Shown here piece by piece: positions 1 to 7,747 of a stretch of DNA of 64,000 bases. The position numbers were made by a program, and so were the translations under genes. Every line of letters starts with the position of its first letter. Position 1 is the stretch's first letter. Under the pieces are notes generated by a model that ran no database searches, was not told where the DNA came from, and saw nothing but the letters and a program-made list of their open reading frames with translations. Source of the DNA: DAIPKP01 sp964539095. GTDB taxonomy: Bacteria > Synergistota > Synergistia > Synergistales > Aminiphilaceae. The DNA is taken from positions 37,722-101,721 of the forward strand of contig CAZIFL010000006.1 of NCBI GenBank assembly GCA_964539095.1. The letters run 5' to 3'.

Positions 1-653
1 ACGATGGGCTGTCCCTTCTGGTAGGCCCCCTTGATGGCGGTGGAGAGGGCGGTCTGGGATCCTGGATCGAAAAGGTTAAAATAGGCCATGAGAGGTTTGC
101 CATCCACCATGTATCCCTTGAACTTCATTTCGTGCCGTTCGTTGGCCTTCCACCCCGAGACGGCGTTATAGGCCCTTCCCTTGGAGGGGTCTTCGGGGTC
201 TTTGAAGAGATGCTGGTACTTGGGAAGATCGAAGATGGAGACGAGATCCGGTGCCAGCGGTTCGATCCCCCGTTCGGGGTCCCCCTTCACGAGATAAGCG
301 GGGATGTAGAGCCCGGAAGGGGCATCGGGAAAGACCTTGCCGAACTCTCGCACCTTTCCGGAACCCCGGGCCTTGTCCCACCACTCTTGGCGGGCTTCGG
401 TCCAGACCTCCAGAATGATATGGTTATCCCCGCGCTCCAGGCCGATGAGGGAGGGCATGGATTCCGAGAAGTTGAAGGTGGGCTTCATGCCGTAGCCATG
501 TTCCAGAAGATAGGCCATCACCCGGTGGTGAAACTGTATGCTGTCCCAGGATTGATCTCCGAAGACCACCTCGTCTTTCGGAGCCCCAAAGGCTACTGCG
601 CCTACGCCGCAGAACAATACCGCACAAAGCATGATGCCGATAATCCGTCTCAT
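1..653 (-). CDS. Glycine betaine/choline-type ABC transporter substrate-binding protein (OpuAC/ProX-like), 3' end outside window
   Basis: Periplasmic binding protein of a quaternary-amine ABC importer. About 217 codons are visible and the frame stays open to the window edge, so the C-terminus is missing. The ATG at 653 follows a strong AAAGGAGG about 8 bases upstream. Residues 1-23 form a signal peptide (MRR, hydrophobic core, then AFGA) with no lipobox. The mature part starts with VVFGDQSWDS and continues with a Trp-rich stretch (EVWTEARQEWW) and GLYIPAYLVKGD, a pattern typical of OpuAC/ProX proteins, whose aromatic residues cage the trimethylammonium group. It is not the closest match in layout to the OpuCC-type protein at 23451, so the genome appears to have at least two such systems. 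Permease and ATPase genes would be expected beyond the left edge. The family call is firm; the ligand is inferred. Confidence 0.8.
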   Translation of the reverse strand, partial: MRRIIGIMLCAVLFCGVGAVAFGAPKDEVVFGDQSWDSIQFHHRVMAYLLEHGYGMKPTFNFSESMPSLIGLERGDNHIILEVWTEARQEWWDKARGSGKVREFGKVFPDAPSGLYIPAYLVKGDPERGIEPLAPDLVSIFDLPKYQHLFKDPEDPSKGRAYNAVSGWKANERHEMKFKGYMVDGKPLMAYFNLFDPGSQTALSTAIKGAYQKGQPI

Positions 654-833
654 GAAAAAACCTCCTTTGCGGTTGTTGTGGAGGAGAGATATGACCTTTC
701 CTCCCGCAACGCATTATAAATGAGTGGAGGTCTTTTGTAAAATTTTGAGGATATGGCTTTTCCCGTCTCCTTTCGCCCGTGTTTTTTCGCTGATGGGAAG
801 GTGTGGTTTTTCTATCCTGTCGAAAGAAGCGCA

Positions 834-877
834 CAAAAACGCTCCGGAATGGAGATATTCATCTCCGTTCCGGAGCG
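834..877 (-). terminator. Intrinsic terminator downstream of moaD
   Basis: A near-perfect inverted repeat (arms CGCTCCGGAATGGAGAT / ATCTCCGTTCCGGAGCG around a 4-base loop, 840-877) is followed on the minus strand by a GTTTTTG tract (834-839). It lies about 30 bases after the moaD stop and should end the AOR-moaD transcript. Confidence 0.8.
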
Positions 878-905
878 TAGCGGTTCCATCAGCGATTCGA
901 AAGAG

Positions 906-1178
906 CTACCCTCCTCCAAGGAGCGGGAAGATTGCAACTGTCTCGCCGTCTTGCAACGGGGTGGAAGCCCCTCCGGTATGGGCCACATGCCTGCCGTTCA
1001 CCATGATGATCACCTGGGACGAGAGTGCCTCTCCCTCAAAAACTTCGTCCTCGAAGGTTGTGCCGTAGCGCTGGGAGAGGAGCCGGAGAAGCTCCTCTAT
1101 CGAGGAGACTCCTTCGGCAGTGGTCTCCTTCTCTCCCGTGTGCTCCCGGAAGGTGGCGAAAAAAAGCACCGTGATCAT
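906..1178 (-). CDS. moaD: MoaD/ThiS-family sulfur carrier protein
   Basis: A 90-residue ubiquitin-fold sulfur carrier. It begins MITVLFFATFREHTG, the usual MoaD beta-strand start, and ends in LLGGG, so the Gly-Gly tail needed for adenylation and thiocarboxylation is present. MoaD supplies sulfur for the dithiolene of molybdopterin, which carries Mo or W. The ATG lies 8 bases after the TAG of the aldehyde:ferredoxin oxidoreductase gene and has no clear Shine-Dalgarno of its own, which suggests translational coupling. MoaD-like proteins are commonly found next to AOR genes, so this copy probably serves the tungstopterin of its neighbour. A terminator follows. A thiamine-pathway ThiS role is less likely from context. 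Confidence 0.88.
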   Translation of the reverse strand: MITVLFFATFREHTGEKETTAEGVSSIEELLRLLSQRYGTTFEDEVFEGEALSSQVIIMVNGRHVAHTGGASTPLQDGETVAIFPLLGGG

Positions 1179-1185
1179 AAAGGAG

Positions 1186-2979
1186 CTACAGCCCCAGCTC
1201 CTGCAGCCTCTCCTGGGTGGGAATTCCCTTGTCGCTCCATCCCCGAAGCTCGTAATACTCCGGAAGCATCTCGGGGAGCCGGCTTACCATTCCCTTGGAG
1301 GGGCCGTCGGGAATGGGGGTCTTCAAGAGCCGTTCCGGGAGCGTGTCCTCTTCGGGGCCGATTCCCTCCCGAAGGTTGAAGAGCCGCTCCAGATTCCAGA
1401 TGCGTTCCCCAGCCTTGAGAATCTTGCCTCCGTCATAGTCGAACCCCGTGGCGGCCTTGAGGAAGGCGGCGTAATCATCTGCCCCCAGAGCGAAGGAGGT
1501 GAAGAGGCACATGCCGGAAGAGTCGATGGCGGCGGTGAGATCCTGGAAGATCTTTACCCAGAGGGGCCTCCCCTCAATGGCTGCGGGGTCCAGTTTCTCC
1601 GGAAGGCCGAGAACCTCCGGGGAGATGGTGTAGCCCCGAACGTGGCAGCCTCCCCGGTTGGAGGTGGCGTAGTTGAGCCCGATCCCCTGGATGGCTCGGC
1701 CGTCGTAGGCGGGCATCTCCTGCTTCTTCACGGACATGGAGACCTCCGGGTGTCCGTAGCTCTCGCAGAGGCGGTACGATCCCTGGGCGAGCTTTTTCCC
1801 GAATCCTTCCAGAAGCCCCATCTTTTTTGTCCAGTAGGTGATGGCCTCGCCGTTGCCGAAACGCAGCTCCGGACCGCCCTGAAGCTCTTCCTTGGGGATG
1901 TACCCCTTTTCGTAGAGTTCCATGGCTGCCGCAAGGGTTACCCCTGCGCTGATGGTATCCAGACCGTACTCGTTGCAGAGATAGTTCGCCTCGATGATAG
2001 GCTCCAGAGGCTCTACGCCGCAACAGACCCCGAAGGCGAAGATGGTCTCATACTCCGGCCCCTCACCGTGACGTTCCCCCACCTTGGTAACCCGGCCGCA
2101 ACCGATGGGGCATCCGAAACAGGAATACTTTTTGGTGAGGAAGTCTTGAGCCAGAGTCTCTCCGGACTGAAGATCCGCATTGGCCATGTGGGCGCTCTCC
2201 CAGTTCTTATAGGGATACCCCCCGAGCTGATTCAGGATATTGACCAGCACCGCCGTACCGTAGGTGGGAAGCCCCTGGCTGGTGACGGGGTTGGCCTTGA
2301 TCTTCTCCATGGAGCTTCCAAGAAGAGATTTCATCTCTTCGGGGTTCGCCGAAGCGGGGCGGGTGCTTCCCTTTACCACCAGGGCCTTGATGTTTTTCGA
2401 GCCCATCACGGCTCCCACGCCGCTTCTTCCGGCGGCTCGGTTCTTGTCGTTCATAATAGCTGCGAGGTGAGAGAGCCTCTCTCCCGCGGGGCCTATGCAG
2501 GCCACTTTGGCCTGGGGATCTCCCACTTCCTTAAGAAGAGCATCGGTGGTTTCGTGGCTGTTCATCCCCCAGAGAGAGGAGGCGTCCCGAATTTCCACGG
2601 CGTCGTCCTTAATCCAAATGTACGAAGGCTTTTCCGCTTTTCCCTCAAGGATGACCATGAACCATCCCGCCTTGGCGAGTTCTGCCCCCCAGAAGCCGCC
2701 GGAGTTGCTGCTGGCGATGGTGCCTGTGAGAGGGCTTTTAGTGATGACCATGTAGCGCCCCGCTGCAGGAGCTGCCTGTCCCGTGAGAGGGCCGTTCACG
2801 AAGAGGAGCTTGTTCTCCGGGGAGAGGGGATCTGTCCCTTGAGGAAGCTCCTCGTAGAGGATCTTTGTACCGTAGCCCCGTCCTCCGATAAAGTCCTCCG
2901 CCGTCTTCTCGCAGACCTGTTCTCTGGAAATCTCTCCGGTGGTAAGATTGATGCGCAAAACCGATCCCAATGTGTTCAT
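1186..2979 (-). CDS. aor: Tungsten-type aldehyde:ferredoxin oxidoreductase
   Basis: 597 residues, typical AOR length (about 600). It oxidises aldehydes to acids with ferredoxin as acceptor, using a bis-tungstopterin and one [4Fe-4S] cluster, in the cytoplasm. The N-terminal domain shows GGRGYGTKILYEEL, the NGPLTG segment and SPLTGTIASSNSGG, all AOR pterin-domain signatures. Cluster ligands C287, C290 and C294 form a CX2CX3C motif, and a further Cys lies in SSGMC near the C-terminal third. The chosen ATG (2979) follows AAAGGAGGGG; the frame runs open further upstream but into the structured leader and without a better site. It forms an operon with moaD. The leader at 3040-3172 probably regulates it. 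In amino-acid fermenters AORs handle aldehydes from 2-oxoacid metabolism; the exact substrate cannot be read from sequence. Confidence 0.93.
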   Translation of the reverse strand: MNTLGSVLRINLTTGEISREQVCEKTAEDFIGGRGYGTKILYEELPQGTDPLSPENKLLFVNGPLTGQAAPAAGRYMVITKSPLTGTIASSNSGGFWGAELAKAGWFMVILEGKAEKPSYIWIKDDAVEIRDASSLWGMNSHETTDALLKEVGDPQAKVACIGPAGERLSHLAAIMNDKNRAAGRSGVGAVMGSKNIKALVVKGSTRPASANPEEMKSLLGSSMEKIKANPVTSQGLPTYGTAVLVNILNQLGGYPYKNWESAHMANADLQSGETLAQDFLTKKYSCFGCPIGCGRVTKVGERHGEGPEYETIFAFGVCCGVEPLEPIIEANYLCNEYGLDTISAGVTLAAAMELYEKGYIPKEELQGGPELRFGNGEAITYWTKKMGLLEGFGKKLAQGSYRLCESYGHPEVSMSVKKQEMPAYDGRAIQGIGLNYATSNRGGCHVRGYTISPEVLGLPEKLDPAAIEGRPLWVKIFQDLTAAIDSSGMCLFTSFALGADDYAAFLKAATGFDYDGGKILKAGERIWNLERLFNLREGIGPEEDTLPERLLKTPIPDGPSKGMVSRLPEMLPEYYELRGWSDKGIPTQERLQELGL

Positions 2980-3038
2980 GCTCTGTACCCCTCCTTTTGA
3001 TATAAAAAGTGTTTCGTGGTGTTGGGAATGCAAGCGAA

Positions 3039-3093
3039 GCAAGAACAAAACAAAGAAGGACGACCCCCCTCTCGGGGTTTTCGTCCTTCTTTG
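3039..3093 (-). terminator. Leader terminator/attenuator of the AOR transcript
   Basis: Thirteen-base arms CAAAGAAGGACGA / TCGTCCTTCTTTG (3051-3093 on the plus strand) enclose a further CCCC/GGGG pairing. On the minus strand they are followed by TTTTGTTCTTG. The hairpin is upstream of the AOR start codon, so it would stop transcription before the gene unless the leader folds differently. Confidence 0.7.
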
Positions 3094-3172
3094 CAAACAC
3101 GGCGGGCGAAGGAATCACTTCCCTCACCTAACGCCTCTTTCCCCTCAGAGAGCGAAAAGAGGTCGAAGGTCT
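3040..3172 (-). promoter_or_regulatory. Candidate molybdenum/tungsten-cofactor riboswitch in the AOR leader
   Basis: On the minus strand the leader contains CCTTC (3165-3169) able to pair with GAAGG just before the terminator, an internal hairpin CCTCTTT/AAAGAGG, and a 10-bp hairpin capped by a GTGA (GNRA) tetraloop (3105-3128: GGTGAGGGAA / TTCCTTCGCC). The segment after the hairpin, CTTCGCC then CGCCGTGTTTGCAAAG, resembles from memory the E. coli moaA Moco-riboswitch core (CTTCGCC, CCCGTATCTGGAAAGG). The P3 arm of canonical Moco RNAs appears absent; that variant has been proposed to sense tungsten cofactor. The 3' strand of the outer stem overlaps the left arm of the following terminator, as expected for an expression platform. 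Resemblance is by eye, not by covariance search. Confidence 0.55.
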
Positions 3173-3387
3173 TTTTATTAAGATATGTTGTGTGGTGTTT
3201 TTTATGGTGTGAGAGGGGGAGAGATGTATTTTTGGAATTTTCCGACGGTATGACGCGGTTACTCCTCCTCTTGAGGTTATTCTAGCATAAAATAAAAAAA
3301 TTGAAACACCTCCGTTTTATCTCTCTTTTCGCTATGGTGGCGGCGAATCTTTCCGAAGAGGATGGGATTCTTCGAGAAAATTGGGAG

Positions 3388-3417
3388 TTGCCATAAGGTA
3401 CGGTTATTGCATAGAAT
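3388..3417 (+). promoter_or_regulatory. Sigma-70-like promoter for the aminotransferase gene
   Basis: TTGCCA, an 18-base spacer, then TAGAAT. It lies about 145 bases before the start codon at 3564, in the 584-bp divergent region shared with the AOR leader. The rest of that region shows no gene. Confidence 0.5.
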
Positions 3418-3563
3418 AGACAGGTGGTTTATGAGGTGTATAAAGAAACGTGTAAACGTTCTCTACGTGTCTGCCATATCCTCGGGAGAAGCTCTGCTTG
3501 TTCTCTTGAGCCGATGTGTAGAGACCGTGCTTTTGTAACGATCACGGAGGAGGAGATTCCATT

Positions 3564-4751
3564 ATGGCCATAGTTTTTGCAAAACGTACCGAGCAGATGA
3601 AACGTTCTGAAATTCGGGAGATCCTGAAGCTTACCGCCCAGCCCGAGATGATTTCCTTTGCGGGGGGGCTCCCTGCAAAGGAGCTTTTTCCGGTGGAGAA
3701 CATGCAGAAAGCGGCCCAGCGAGTGTTGGAAACCATGGGGCAAGAGGCCCTTCAGTATTCCACCACGGAAGGATATGTTCCTCTTCGCGAGAAGATCGCC
3801 GCACGGTCGAACAAGCTCTGGAAGACCAACGTTACCGCCAGAGATGTACAGGTGGCTACCGGCTCCCAGCAGGCTCTGGACTTTATCGGCAAGGTTTTTC
3901 TCGACGAGGGGGATGCGGTGATCTGTGAAAGCCCCACCTATCTGGGGGCTCTCAGCGCTTTCCGTTCCTATGAGCCCCGATTTGTCGAGGTGGATACCGA
4001 TGCGGACGGCATGATCCCCGAGGCTTTGGAGCGAGTCCTCCAGCAGGAGAAAAAGGCCAAGCTTATCTACGTTATTCCGGATTTCCAGAACCCCACGGGG
4101 CAGAGCTGGTCTCTGGAGCGCCGGAAGGCTCTCATGGATCTGGCGTGCACGTATGAGATCCCTGTGGTGGAAGATAATCCCTACGGAGAGCTTCGCTTCG
4201 AAGGAGAGCACTGTCCTTCCCTTTCTACGTGGGATACCAAGGGATTGGTGATCACTCTGGGAACCTTCTCCAAGATTCTTGCGCCGGGGCTTCGGGTGGC
4301 CTGGATCATCGCCCCCGAAGAGGTGCTGGAGCGAATCATTCAGGTGAAGCAGGGGGCAGATCTTCAGACTCCCACCATCACCCAGATGATGGTGGATGCC
4401 TATCTCGACATGTTCGACATCGACAAGCACGTGGATCTTATTATTGATCTCTACAGGGAACGGCGGAACGTCATGGCGGAAGCCTTCAAGACCTATCTTG
4501 GGGGTGCTTTTACCTTCAATGCCCCCAGTGGAGGGCTCTTCTTCTGGGGGAGCTTCACCTCCGGGATCAGCAATCGCAAGGTGCTGGAGCGGTGCATCGA
4601 AAAAAAGGTGGCCTTTGTTCCGGGAGATGCCTTCTATCCGGGAGGAGGGCACGAGGACACCCTGCGACTCAACTACTCCTGTATGGCCCCGGAGCTTATC
4701 CGGGAAGGTGTGAAGCGTATGGGAGAGGCTCTGAAAGAGTTGGAATCCTAA
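3564..4751 (+). CDS. PLP-dependent class I/II aminotransferase (2-aminoadipate/aromatic type)
   Basis: 395 residues, fold-type I aminotransferase of the LysN/MocR-effector branch. The family transfers amino groups between L-amino acids (2-aminoadipate, Leu, aromatic) and 2-oxoglutarate. Visible motifs are SFAGGLPAKELFP near residue 31, YSTTEGYVPLR at 65-75, the cofactor loop VATGSQQALD at 97-106, PDFQNPTG at 172-179, VVEDNPYGELRF at 201-212 (Asp204 for the pyridine nitrogen, Tyr207) and the Schiff-base lysine K237 in GTFSKILAPGLR. The start has a strong GGAGGAGGAG site. It appears monocistronic; a 138-bp gap follows. In a peptide fermenter it would start amino-acid oxidation by giving 2-oxoacids. 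Substrate is not resolvable by eye. Confidence 0.88.
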   Translation: MAIVFAKRTEQMKRSEIREILKLTAQPEMISFAGGLPAKELFPVENMQKAAQRVLETMGQEALQYSTTEGYVPLREKIAARSNKLWKTNVTARDVQVATGSQQALDFIGKVFLDEGDAVICESPTYLGALSAFRSYEPRFVEVDTDADGMIPEALERVLQQEKKAKLIYVIPDFQNPTGQSWSLERRKALMDLACTYEIPVVEDNPYGELRFEGEHCPSLSTWDTKGLVITLGTFSKILAPGLRVAWIIAPEEVLERIIQVKQGADLQTPTITQMMVDAYLDMFDIDKHVDLIIDLYRERRNVMAEAFKTYLGGAFTFNAPSGGLFFWGSFTSGISNRKVLERCIEKKVAFVPGDAFYPGGGHEDTLRLNYSCMAPELIREGVKRMGEALKELES

Positions 4752-4889
4752 AAAGCTTCGGAAGAACCAGGCGTTTTTTCAAGCTTGAGACATGAAAATA
4801 ACCATGGTGCTCCGGAAACAGATCATTTTTCGGGGTATCATGGTTGTTCTTTATTCAAAGGGTGTTTCCCCCGATAAAGGAGGGCTATC

Positions 4890-5543
4890 ATGAATTCTCT
4901 TGATGTTCAGAAAGAATATTGGAACCGCGTAGCCCGGAGCAAAACCTTTTCGCACCCCCTCCATATGGAGCGTTTTGTTCCGGATCTTCCCCGGAGTGCA
5001 GCCATCCTTGATTATGGCTGCGGATACGGTAGAACCTGTGAAGAGCTTTTAGAACGGGGCTATGAGAATGTTCTGGGAGTGGATGTGTCGGAGGCCATGA
5101 TCCGCCGGGGAAAGGAGGGAGATCCCCGTTTACGGTTACAGACGCTTCGAGAGAAAAAGCTCCCCTTCGAAAAAGATTCTTTCGATCTCTGTCTCCTTTT
5201 TGCCCTGCTTACCTGTGTCCCCACTGATGAAGGACAGAGACACATCGTTCGGGAGTTATGGCGGGTCCTGAAAGAGGGGGGGGTTCTTTATCTCAGCGAT
5301 TACCCTCTTCAGAAGGATGATCGTAACCGGAAAAGGTACGAGACATATGCGGAGGAGTTCGGAATTTACGGAGTTTTTCGTCTTGTCGACGGAGGCGTGA
5401 TGCGTCATCACCATCTTTCATGGTTAGAGGAACTTTTTGGAAATTTTACTCCGATTCACCGAGAAATCCTTGAAGTGAACACCATGAACGGAAACAAGGC
5501 ATCCATTCTGCAGATGGGGGTCCGGAAAATCCGAAAAAACTGA
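4890..5543 (+). CDS. Class I SAM-dependent methyltransferase
   Basis: 217 residues. The SAM-binding motif I is ILDYGCGYGR (residues 39-48), followed by an acidic strand end GVDVSEAMI, a motif PFEKDSFDLCLLFALLTCV and a later RELWRVLKEGGVLYLSD, all characteristic of UbiE-like (methyltransf_11/25) enzymes. It has no membrane segment and should be cytosolic. A clear AAAGGAGGG precedes the ATG. The next gene starts about 60 bases later on the same strand, so co-transcription is possible. The methyl acceptor is unknown, and neither neighbour indicates a pathway. Confidence 0.82.
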   Translation: MNSLDVQKEYWNRVARSKTFSHPLHMERFVPDLPRSAAILDYGCGYGRTCEELLERGYENVLGVDVSEAMIRRGKEGDPRLRLQTLREKKLPFEKDSFDLCLLFALLTCVPTDEGQRHIVRELWRVLKEGGVLYLSDYPLQKDDRNRKRYETYAEEFGIYGVFRLVDGGVMRHHHLSWLEELFGNFTPIHREILEVNTMNGNKASILQMGVRKIRKN

Positions 5544-5601
5544 AAGAAAAGGACCCTATAAGAACTTTCAAAGCAACGATTTATCAGGAAAGGCGGAAAA
5601 C

Positions 5602-6330
5602 ATGCACATGGAACGGATACCCTCCGGAAAGGGAGCGGGGCGGTTCGAACATTTGCTCTATTTCCCTTCGGGAGAAAGCGAGAAAGCCTCCCTTGTACTG
5701 CTTTTCCATGAATATGTCGGCATGGATGAAGCACTCCATATCAAGGCCCGGGCTCTTGCAGAAGAAGGGTTTCTTGTGGGGATGGTGGATCTTTATGGGG
5801 TGGAGTGCCGGGATCTTTCGCCGGAAAAAGCCCGGGAACTTCTGAAGCCCCTTCGTAAGAACCGGTTGCTTCTCCGGGAGCGGGCCCTCGAAGCCAGCGA
5901 AGCTCTCGGGGCCGCCACCAGAAGAAAGCCGAAGGAGACCTTTCTTCTGGGTTTCTCACTGGGAGGTGGCGGGGTGCTCGAAATGGTGAGGTATCAACCC
6001 TGGGCGGGAGCCGTCAGCGTTTATGGGTATCTCGATAGTCCTGTCCGGGAAAGCGAAGGTTCTCGGGAAACGCCTCTCTTGGTGATCCATGGTATGAAAG
6101 ACAGGGTGGTACCTCCAGAAGATCTTTTGCTTTTCCTGGAGGAATTGGAGCAGAGGGAGTGGCATGCCGAGGTGCTACTCTATTCCGGGGTGGGGCACGG
6201 TTTCTGTAATCCCTCGGGAACTGCCGATTTTTCCAGGGGAAACTTCTACCACCCCGAATACCATGCAAAGGCATGGAAACGGATTCTGGAATTTTTCGAA
6301 TCCCTGGAAGACCTTCGTAAAGGGGGATAA
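5602..6330 (+). CDS. Dienelactone hydrolase-family alpha/beta hydrolase
   Basis: 242 residues, the usual size for this family. The nucleophile elbow is GFSLGG with Ser119, followed by Asp167 in HGMKDRVVP and His199 in GVGHGF, giving a complete catalytic triad. Classical dienelactone hydrolases use Cys at the nucleophile position, so the Ser here suggests a general esterase or related hydrolase. The oxyanion side shows VLLFHEYVGMDE near residue 32. The closing FYHPEYHAKAWKRILEFF is the usual DLH-family C-terminal helix. rmuC follows 6 bases after the stop, so the two are probably co-transcribed, but no functional link is evident. Confidence 0.83.
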   Translation: MHMERIPSGKGAGRFEHLLYFPSGESEKASLVLLFHEYVGMDEALHIKARALAEEGFLVGMVDLYGVECRDLSPEKARELLKPLRKNRLLLRERALEASEALGAATRRKPKETFLLGFSLGGGGVLEMVRYQPWAGAVSVYGYLDSPVRESEGSRETPLLVIHGMKDRVVPPEDLLLFLEELEQREWHAEVLLYSGVGHGFCNPSGTADFSRGNFYHPEYHAKAWKRILEFFESLEDLRKGG

Positions 6331-6336
6331 AGGTGT

Positions 6337-7704
6337 ATGGGAATAGAATTTCTTGCCCTCGGAGGAGGGGCTTTTCTTGCTGGAGGAGTAATCGCCTGGG
6401 TTATCCAACACTACCGCTCTGCCGCCTGGGAGGGGGGGACCCCGGAGGAGTTTGAGGAGCTTCAGGAGGAGCTGCGCCGAAAAGATCTGGATCTGGCCCG
6501 GCGGGAACAGACCCTGACATTTTTAGAGGGAGAGCTTGGAGATTCCCAGAAGGATCGGGAGAAGCAGCGGCAAGAGATTCTGGAGCTTCGGGAATCTCTC
6601 GTGCGGGAACAGACGGAACGGACGAGTTCGGAGAGCCGGGTTCGAGAGCAGTTCCAGGAATTTGCCCAAATGAAGGAACAGCTCCAGAAAGATTTTGCGG
6701 CTCTGGCAAGTGCCATCTTCGAAGAGAAAACCGCATCCTTCAACCGTATGAGCCGGGAGAGCCTGGAAAGCCTTCTGATCCCTCTGGGAGAACGGATCGG
6801 AAATTTCCAAAACCGGGTTGAGACGGTGTACAGCTCGGATACCCAGGATCGGAGCCAGCTCCGGGAGCAGGTTCGGCAGCTCGGAGAGCTGAACCAGCAT
6901 ATGGCCCGAGAGGCTCGGGATCTTACCCAGGCCCTCAAGGGGCAGGCGAAGGTCATGGGCAACTGGGGAGAGATGGTGCTGGAGCGTGTGCTGGATCTGG
7001 CGGGGCTTGAAAAGGATCGTGAGTATCGCCTCCAGCCATCCTTTACGAATCATGAAGGGAAAAGGCTTCAGCCTGATGCGGTGATCTATCTCCCTGGAGG
7101 ACGGCATCTCATCGTGGATTCCAAGGTCTCCCTCGTGGCCTACGAGAGCTACTGCCGGGAGGAATCCCCCGAAGCGCAGTCGGGGCATCTCAAGGAGCAT
7201 CTTGCCTCTCTCAACAGGCATATGGCCTCGTTAAAAAGCAAAGGGTACGAGGCCCTGGAAGAGCTTGGAACACCGGATTTTGTCTTCATGTTCGTTCCTC
7301 TGGACCCGGCGCTACTCCTGGCGCAGCAGAAGGAGGAGAGCTTCATGCAGCGGGCCTTTGAGCAGGGGGTTTTTCCCGTCTCTCCGGGAACGCTTCTCTT
7401 TGCTCTGCGCACCGTGTCCAACCTCTGGCAGCGAGAGAAGCAGAGTCGCCACGCCCTGGAGATCGCTCGGCAGAGCGGAGAACTTTACGATAAGTTTGTG
7501 CTCTTTGTGGAGGAGCTGCAAAACTTGGGGGTGCATCTCCAAAAAGCTCAGGGCTGTTATGAGGAGTGCCGGAACCGCCTCGTTCAGGGGCGGGGGAATG
7601 TGGTGCGCCGCACGGAGATGCTCCGGGAACTCGGTGCTCGGGCCCGGAAGGAGCTTCCCCGGGATATGACGGAGCAGGCTCTGGAAGAGGATCTTCTGGA
7701 ATAG
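6337..7704 (+). CDS. rmuC: RmuC-family DNA recombination protein
   Basis: 455 residues. An N-terminal transmembrane helix (about residues 5-25) is followed by a long coiled coil (about 38-135) and the RmuC nuclease-like domain. The conserved core GQAKVMGNWGEMVLERVLD, then LQPDAVIYLPGGRHLIVDSKVSL (a PD-(D/E)XK-like D...DSK pattern) and FVFMFVPLDPAL, is diagnostic. RmuC limits recombination at inverted repeats in E. coli and may restrain or repair aberrant DNA ends. The ATG lies 6 bases after the previous stop with an AAAGG site. It sits directly upstream of a HIRAN-domain gene, and HIRAN domains bind DNA ends, which makes a shared DNA-processing role plausible. Confidence 0.93.
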   Translation: MGIEFLALGGGAFLAGGVIAWVIQHYRSAAWEGGTPEEFEELQEELRRKDLDLARREQTLTFLEGELGDSQKDREKQRQEILELRESLVREQTERTSSESRVREQFQEFAQMKEQLQKDFAALASAIFEEKTASFNRMSRESLESLLIPLGERIGNFQNRVETVYSSDTQDRSQLREQVRQLGELNQHMAREARDLTQALKGQAKVMGNWGEMVLERVLDLAGLEKDREYRLQPSFTNHEGKRLQPDAVIYLPGGRHLIVDSKVSLVAYESYCREESPEAQSGHLKEHLASLNRHMASLKSKGYEALEELGTPDFVFMFVPLDPALLLAQQKEESFMQRAFEQGVFPVSPGTLLFALRTVSNLWQREKQSRHALEIARQSGELYDKFVLFVEELQNLGVHLQKAQGCYEECRNRLVQGRGNVVRRTEMLRELGARARKELPRDMTEQALEEDLLE

Positions 7705-7747
7705 CTCCTGTGGCGGTTTTTAGGAAAGACGCTGAAAGGAGAGAGAG

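Noticed and set aside
1120..3000. Long plus-strand open frame opposite AOR and moaD.
   Set aside because: Antisense of a well-conserved gene; composition and lack of motifs fit a GC-driven shadow.
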